Of a stretch of DNA of 14,778 nucleotides, positions 13,380 through 14,778 are shown piece by piece. Source of the DNA: JBBQRS01 sp038214535 (GTDB lineage: Bacteria; Chloroflexota; Anaerolineae; CG2-30-64-16). Where the stretch lies: assembly GCA_038214535.1 (NCBI GenBank), contig JBBQRS010000118.1, positions 1 through 14,778 on the forward strand, read 5' to 3'. The notes beneath the pieces are model-generated. The model was not told the DNA's origin. It worked only from the letters and a program-made list of their open reading frames with translations, and did not search any database. Positions within the stretch are counted from its first letter, which is position 1. Every line of letters begins with the position of its first letter. The translations under genes and the position numbers were made by a program.

Positions 13380-13841
13380 TCAACCCGTGCCGCGGCGCCG
13401 CTCGTAGCAACTGCGGCAATAGACAGGCCGCCCCGCACGGGGTTCAAACGGCACTTCGGTGATCGTGCCGCAATCATCGCACGTAACCTGGAACATCTGG
13501 CGCTGCTGGCCGCCACCGCCGCCGCTGCTATAGCCGCCGCGCGAACCGGAACTGCTGCGTCCGCCGCCGCCATAGCCGCCACCGCTGCCGCCGCTGCCGC
13601 GGTCATAGCTGCTCTCGCGGTCATAACCACCACCGCCGCCACCGCCGCCATAACCGCCGCCGCCACTGCTCTCACCATAGCCGCCCGAATCTCGGCTGGC
13701 CTTGCGGGCCGCCCGACAACCCGAACAGCGCGTCGGTTCGCTCAGCCCACGGGTCGCAAAAAACTGCTGCTCCCCGGCGCTGAAGACGAATTCCTGGCCG
13801 CAATCGCGGCACACAATAGTCTTGTCTCCTGCGGGACTCAC
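13380..13841 (-). CDS. Double zinc-ribbon protein with a Gly-rich RGG-like linker
   Basis: The 153-residue protein has two zinc ribbons. The first uses C11-x-x-C14 and C39-x-x-C42 (CRDCGQEFVFSAGEQQFFATRG...CSGC), typical of the probable zinc-ribbon domain. The second uses C121-x-x-C124 and C142-x-x-C145 (CDDCGTITEVPFEPRAGRPVYCRSC), like CxxC-CxxC ribbons. Between them, residues 51-111 are almost only Gly, Ser, Tyr, Arg and Asp (GGYG, RGG, GGGGY repeats), a disordered linker like those of RNA-binding proteins. Start is a GTG with AGGAGG (complement of 13847-13852) five bases upstream. Nucleic-acid binding is likely but inferred. The linker is encoded by GCC/ACC-type triplet repeats prone to length change. 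A promoter candidate lies far upstream. Confidence 0.85.
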   Translation of the reverse strand: MSPAGDKTIVCRDCGQEFVFSAGEQQFFATRGLSEPTRCSGCRAARKASRDSGGYGESSGGGGYGGGGGGGGYDRESSYDRGSGGSGGGYGGGGRSSSGSRGGYSSGGGGGQQRQMFQVTCDDCGTITEVPFEPRAGRPVYCRSCYERRRGTG

Positions 13842-14033
13842 GGATTCCTCCTGACCACATTTCTGGTCCCGGACGGCGTCGTCGTGGCCGTCACGGGCAT
13901 GACGATGTCACCCGGCTATTCTACCGTGAGCCTGCACTCCGCACCCATCGCTGCTGTGATATATCATCCATAGCTAACTCGAGTACGACCGATCCCCGTG
14001 TATTTGACCGTTTGTGACCTGAACTGTATTTTC

Positions 14034-14063
14034 AGTGTAGCACAGGTTAAATCGGTTTGGCAA
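14034..14063 (-). promoter_or_regulatory. Candidate promoter for the zinc-ribbon gene
   Basis: On the minus strand TTGCCA (complement of 14058-14063) and TACACT (complement of 14034-14039) are 18 bp apart, with a TGC extension before the -10. The predicted leader would be about 185 bases long. A plus-strand candidate (TTGACC 14004-14009, TATTTT 14027-14032, 17 bp apart) overlaps it and would read into the insertion sequence. Otherwise I see nothing in 13861-14075. Confidence 0.35.
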
Positions 14064-14105
14064 GTACCAAATTCGGGTAGTGTATCCTTTTCGGTGGAAA
14101 TATTC

Positions 14106-14261
14106 GGTGGAGCGTAAACCTGCTAAGGTAAGGGTGTCAACCACATCTTCCTTATAGAGAAGTCAGATGAACGTCGTACAAAAGCAGCCGTCCAGTGCCT
14201 TGAATAACAAGGTTGGATTGTACGACTTTCATTGGGTTTCCCCATTAGGAGACGCTCCACC
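14106..14261 (+). promoter_or_regulatory. Start-site-masking inverted repeat, IS copy 1
   Basis: GGTGGAGCGT (14106-14115) is complementary to ACGCTCCACC (14252-14261), which lies between the AGGAG ribosome site (14247-14251) and the ATG at 14262. If paired in mRNA it would block translation of the transposase. Copy 2 has the same arrangement. Confidence 0.5.
14152..14247. repeat. About 93-bp insertion within the leader of IS copy 1
   Basis: Aligning the two IS leaders shows extra DNA in copy 1 between CTTCC and AGGAG. It is bounded by TTA at 14152-14154 and 14245-14247. It contains an inverted repeat, GTCGTACAA (14173-14181) with TTGTACGAC (14218-14226). Copy 2 has a single TTTA at that place. 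Confidence 0.55.
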
Positions 14262-14648
14262 ATGTTCAACTTACAACCGGAACGTCGCAAAGTCAACGGG
14301 CGGACGCTGCTGACGGACGCGTTTGCGGCGGCGCAGGCCGCCTTGCAGGCGCAGATGAGTGCGCACTTGAATCAACAACTGGTGCTGGCTGTTGCGCACC
14401 TCTTAGGACGTGACGCCTATACGCGGCGGAGGCAGGTGCCGCGGCAGGCCGAGCAGTCCGGCCGGTGTTGCCGTTGTCACTGCCATCGCTGCGCCCACTT
14501 CAGCCGCAATGGGTATCGCGCCCGGCGCTTGAGTTGTCTGGATTACACGTTAGAGTTCCAACTGCCGCGCGTCGTCTGTCAATGCGGCGGCAGCGTCGGT
14601 AGTGTATGCTTTTCGGTGGAAATATGGGGTGGAGCGCAAACCAGCTAA
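14262..14648 (+). pseudogene. Truncated transposase (IS copy 1)
   Basis: The ATG at 14262 follows AGGAG (14247-14251) and gives MFNLQPERRKVNGRTLLTDAF. Residues 1-112 look native: an Ala/Gln-rich helical N-terminus, then Cys-rich sequence C69-C70-x-C72-x-C74-x-x-C77, followed by RNGYRARRL and LPRVVCQCGGSV. This resembles the zinc-binding N-terminal part of mutator-like or ISLre2-like transposases, which bind DNA; I cannot fix the family. After V112 the frame reads into the leader of the second copy for 16 more codons and stops at 14646-14648. The catalytic domain is missing, so the product should be inactive as a transposase but could still bind IS ends. Confidence 0.7.
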
Positions 14649-14691
14649 GGTAAGGGTGTCAACCACATCTTGCTTTAGGAGTCGCTCCACC
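14628..14691 (+). promoter_or_regulatory. Start-site-masking inverted repeat, IS copy 2
   Basis: GGTGGAGCG (14628-14636) is complementary to CGCTCCACC (14683-14691), which directly precedes the ATG at 14692 and follows AGGAG (14677-14681). The loop is 46 bases, against 136 in copy 1. Confidence 0.5.
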
Positions 14692-14778
14692 ATGCTCAAC
14701 TTACAACCGGAACGCCGCAAAGTCAACGGGCGGGCCATGCTGACGGAAGCTTTTGCTGCGGCGCAGGCCGCTGTGCAG
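14692..14778 (+). CDS. Transposase, N-terminal fragment (IS copy 2, runs off window)
   Basis: The 29 visible codons read MLNLQPERRKVNGRAMLTEA, then FAAAQAAVQ. They match the first 29 residues of the truncated copy at 14262 with about six changes (F2L, T15A, L16M, D19E and L28V among them). The ribosome site AGGAG lies at 14677-14681. The DDE catalytic region would be beyond the window, so intactness is unknown. Confidence 0.75.
   Translation, partial: MLNLQPERRKVNGRAMLTEAFAAAQAAVQ

Larger units (their letters stand above)
14076..14597 (+). mobile_element. Insertion sequence, first copy, 3' part displaced by the second copy
   Basis: From GGTAGTGTAT at 14076 this sequence is closely repeated from 14598 onward: a leader, an AGGAG ribosome site and the first codons of the same transposase. 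The first copy stops at about 14597, exactly where the second begins. The left boundary is set only by where the two copies start to agree. Confidence 0.7.
14598..14778 (+). mobile_element. Insertion sequence, second copy (runs off window)
   Basis: It starts GGTAGTGTAT at 14598 and matches 14076 onward with scattered substitutions, apart from the extra 93 bp in copy 1. It is inserted into, or duplicated beside, the transposase gene of copy 1 in the same orientation. Confidence 0.7.

Overview
The window looks like a piece of a high-GC bacterial chromosome, most likely from Chloroflexota (Anaerolineae-like). That is an inference from the gene mix (MazG, SMC, several LysM wall proteins), the Gly/Pro/Ala-rich coding style and the many small palindromic repeats between genes. 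No rRNA, tRNA or CRISPR array is visible. Most genes are housekeeping or envelope genes, and insertion-sequence fragments sit at both ends.

Layout. 1-140 (-): 5' end of an IS630-type transposase. 244-1245 (-): MazG nucleotide pyrophosphohydrolase, probably leaderless. 1432-2484 (+): galactose-1-phosphate uridylyltransferase. 2553-3077 (-): GNAT acetyltransferase. 3290-3847 (-): ADP-ribose-type NUDIX hydrolase. 3926-4963 (+): secreted protein with three LysM domains and a YkuD L,D-transpeptidase domain. 5177-6029 (+): an OsmC-family protein followed closely by a stand-alone GcvH-like lipoyl carrier. 6201-6806 (+): Met/Gly-rich secreted protein. 6925-7380 (-): two-LysM secreted protein with a clear intrinsic terminator. 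7580-8388 (-): an unrecognised protein overlapping a CoA-binding (YccU-type) protein by four bases. 8610-9539 (-): EamA/DMT transporter, five bases after the end of smc (9545-13189, -). 13380-13841 (-): protein with two zinc ribbons joined by a Gly-rich linker. 14076-14778 (+): two head-to-tail copies of the start of one insertion sequence, the first truncated by the second.

How the genes relate. Three tight pairs stand out: OsmC/GcvH-like, unknown/CoA-binding, and smc/EamA. The OsmC/GcvH-like pair is the best candidate for an undescribed small system. Ohr/OsmC peroxidases are known to take electrons from dihydrolipoyl groups, and here a lipoyl carrier with an intact lysine motif is encoded directly after an OsmC protein, with no glycine-cleavage partners in view. 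The two LysM proteins and the Met-rich secreted protein point to cell-envelope work. MazG, NUDIX and GalT handle nucleotides and nucleotide sugars but are not organised as one pathway operon.

The intergenic DNA is unusually rich in hairpins. At least two dispersed palindromic families recur within the window: 6109-6167 with 13273-13352, and 199-240 with 4981-5056. The IS leaders carry an inverted repeat that could hide the transposase start codon.
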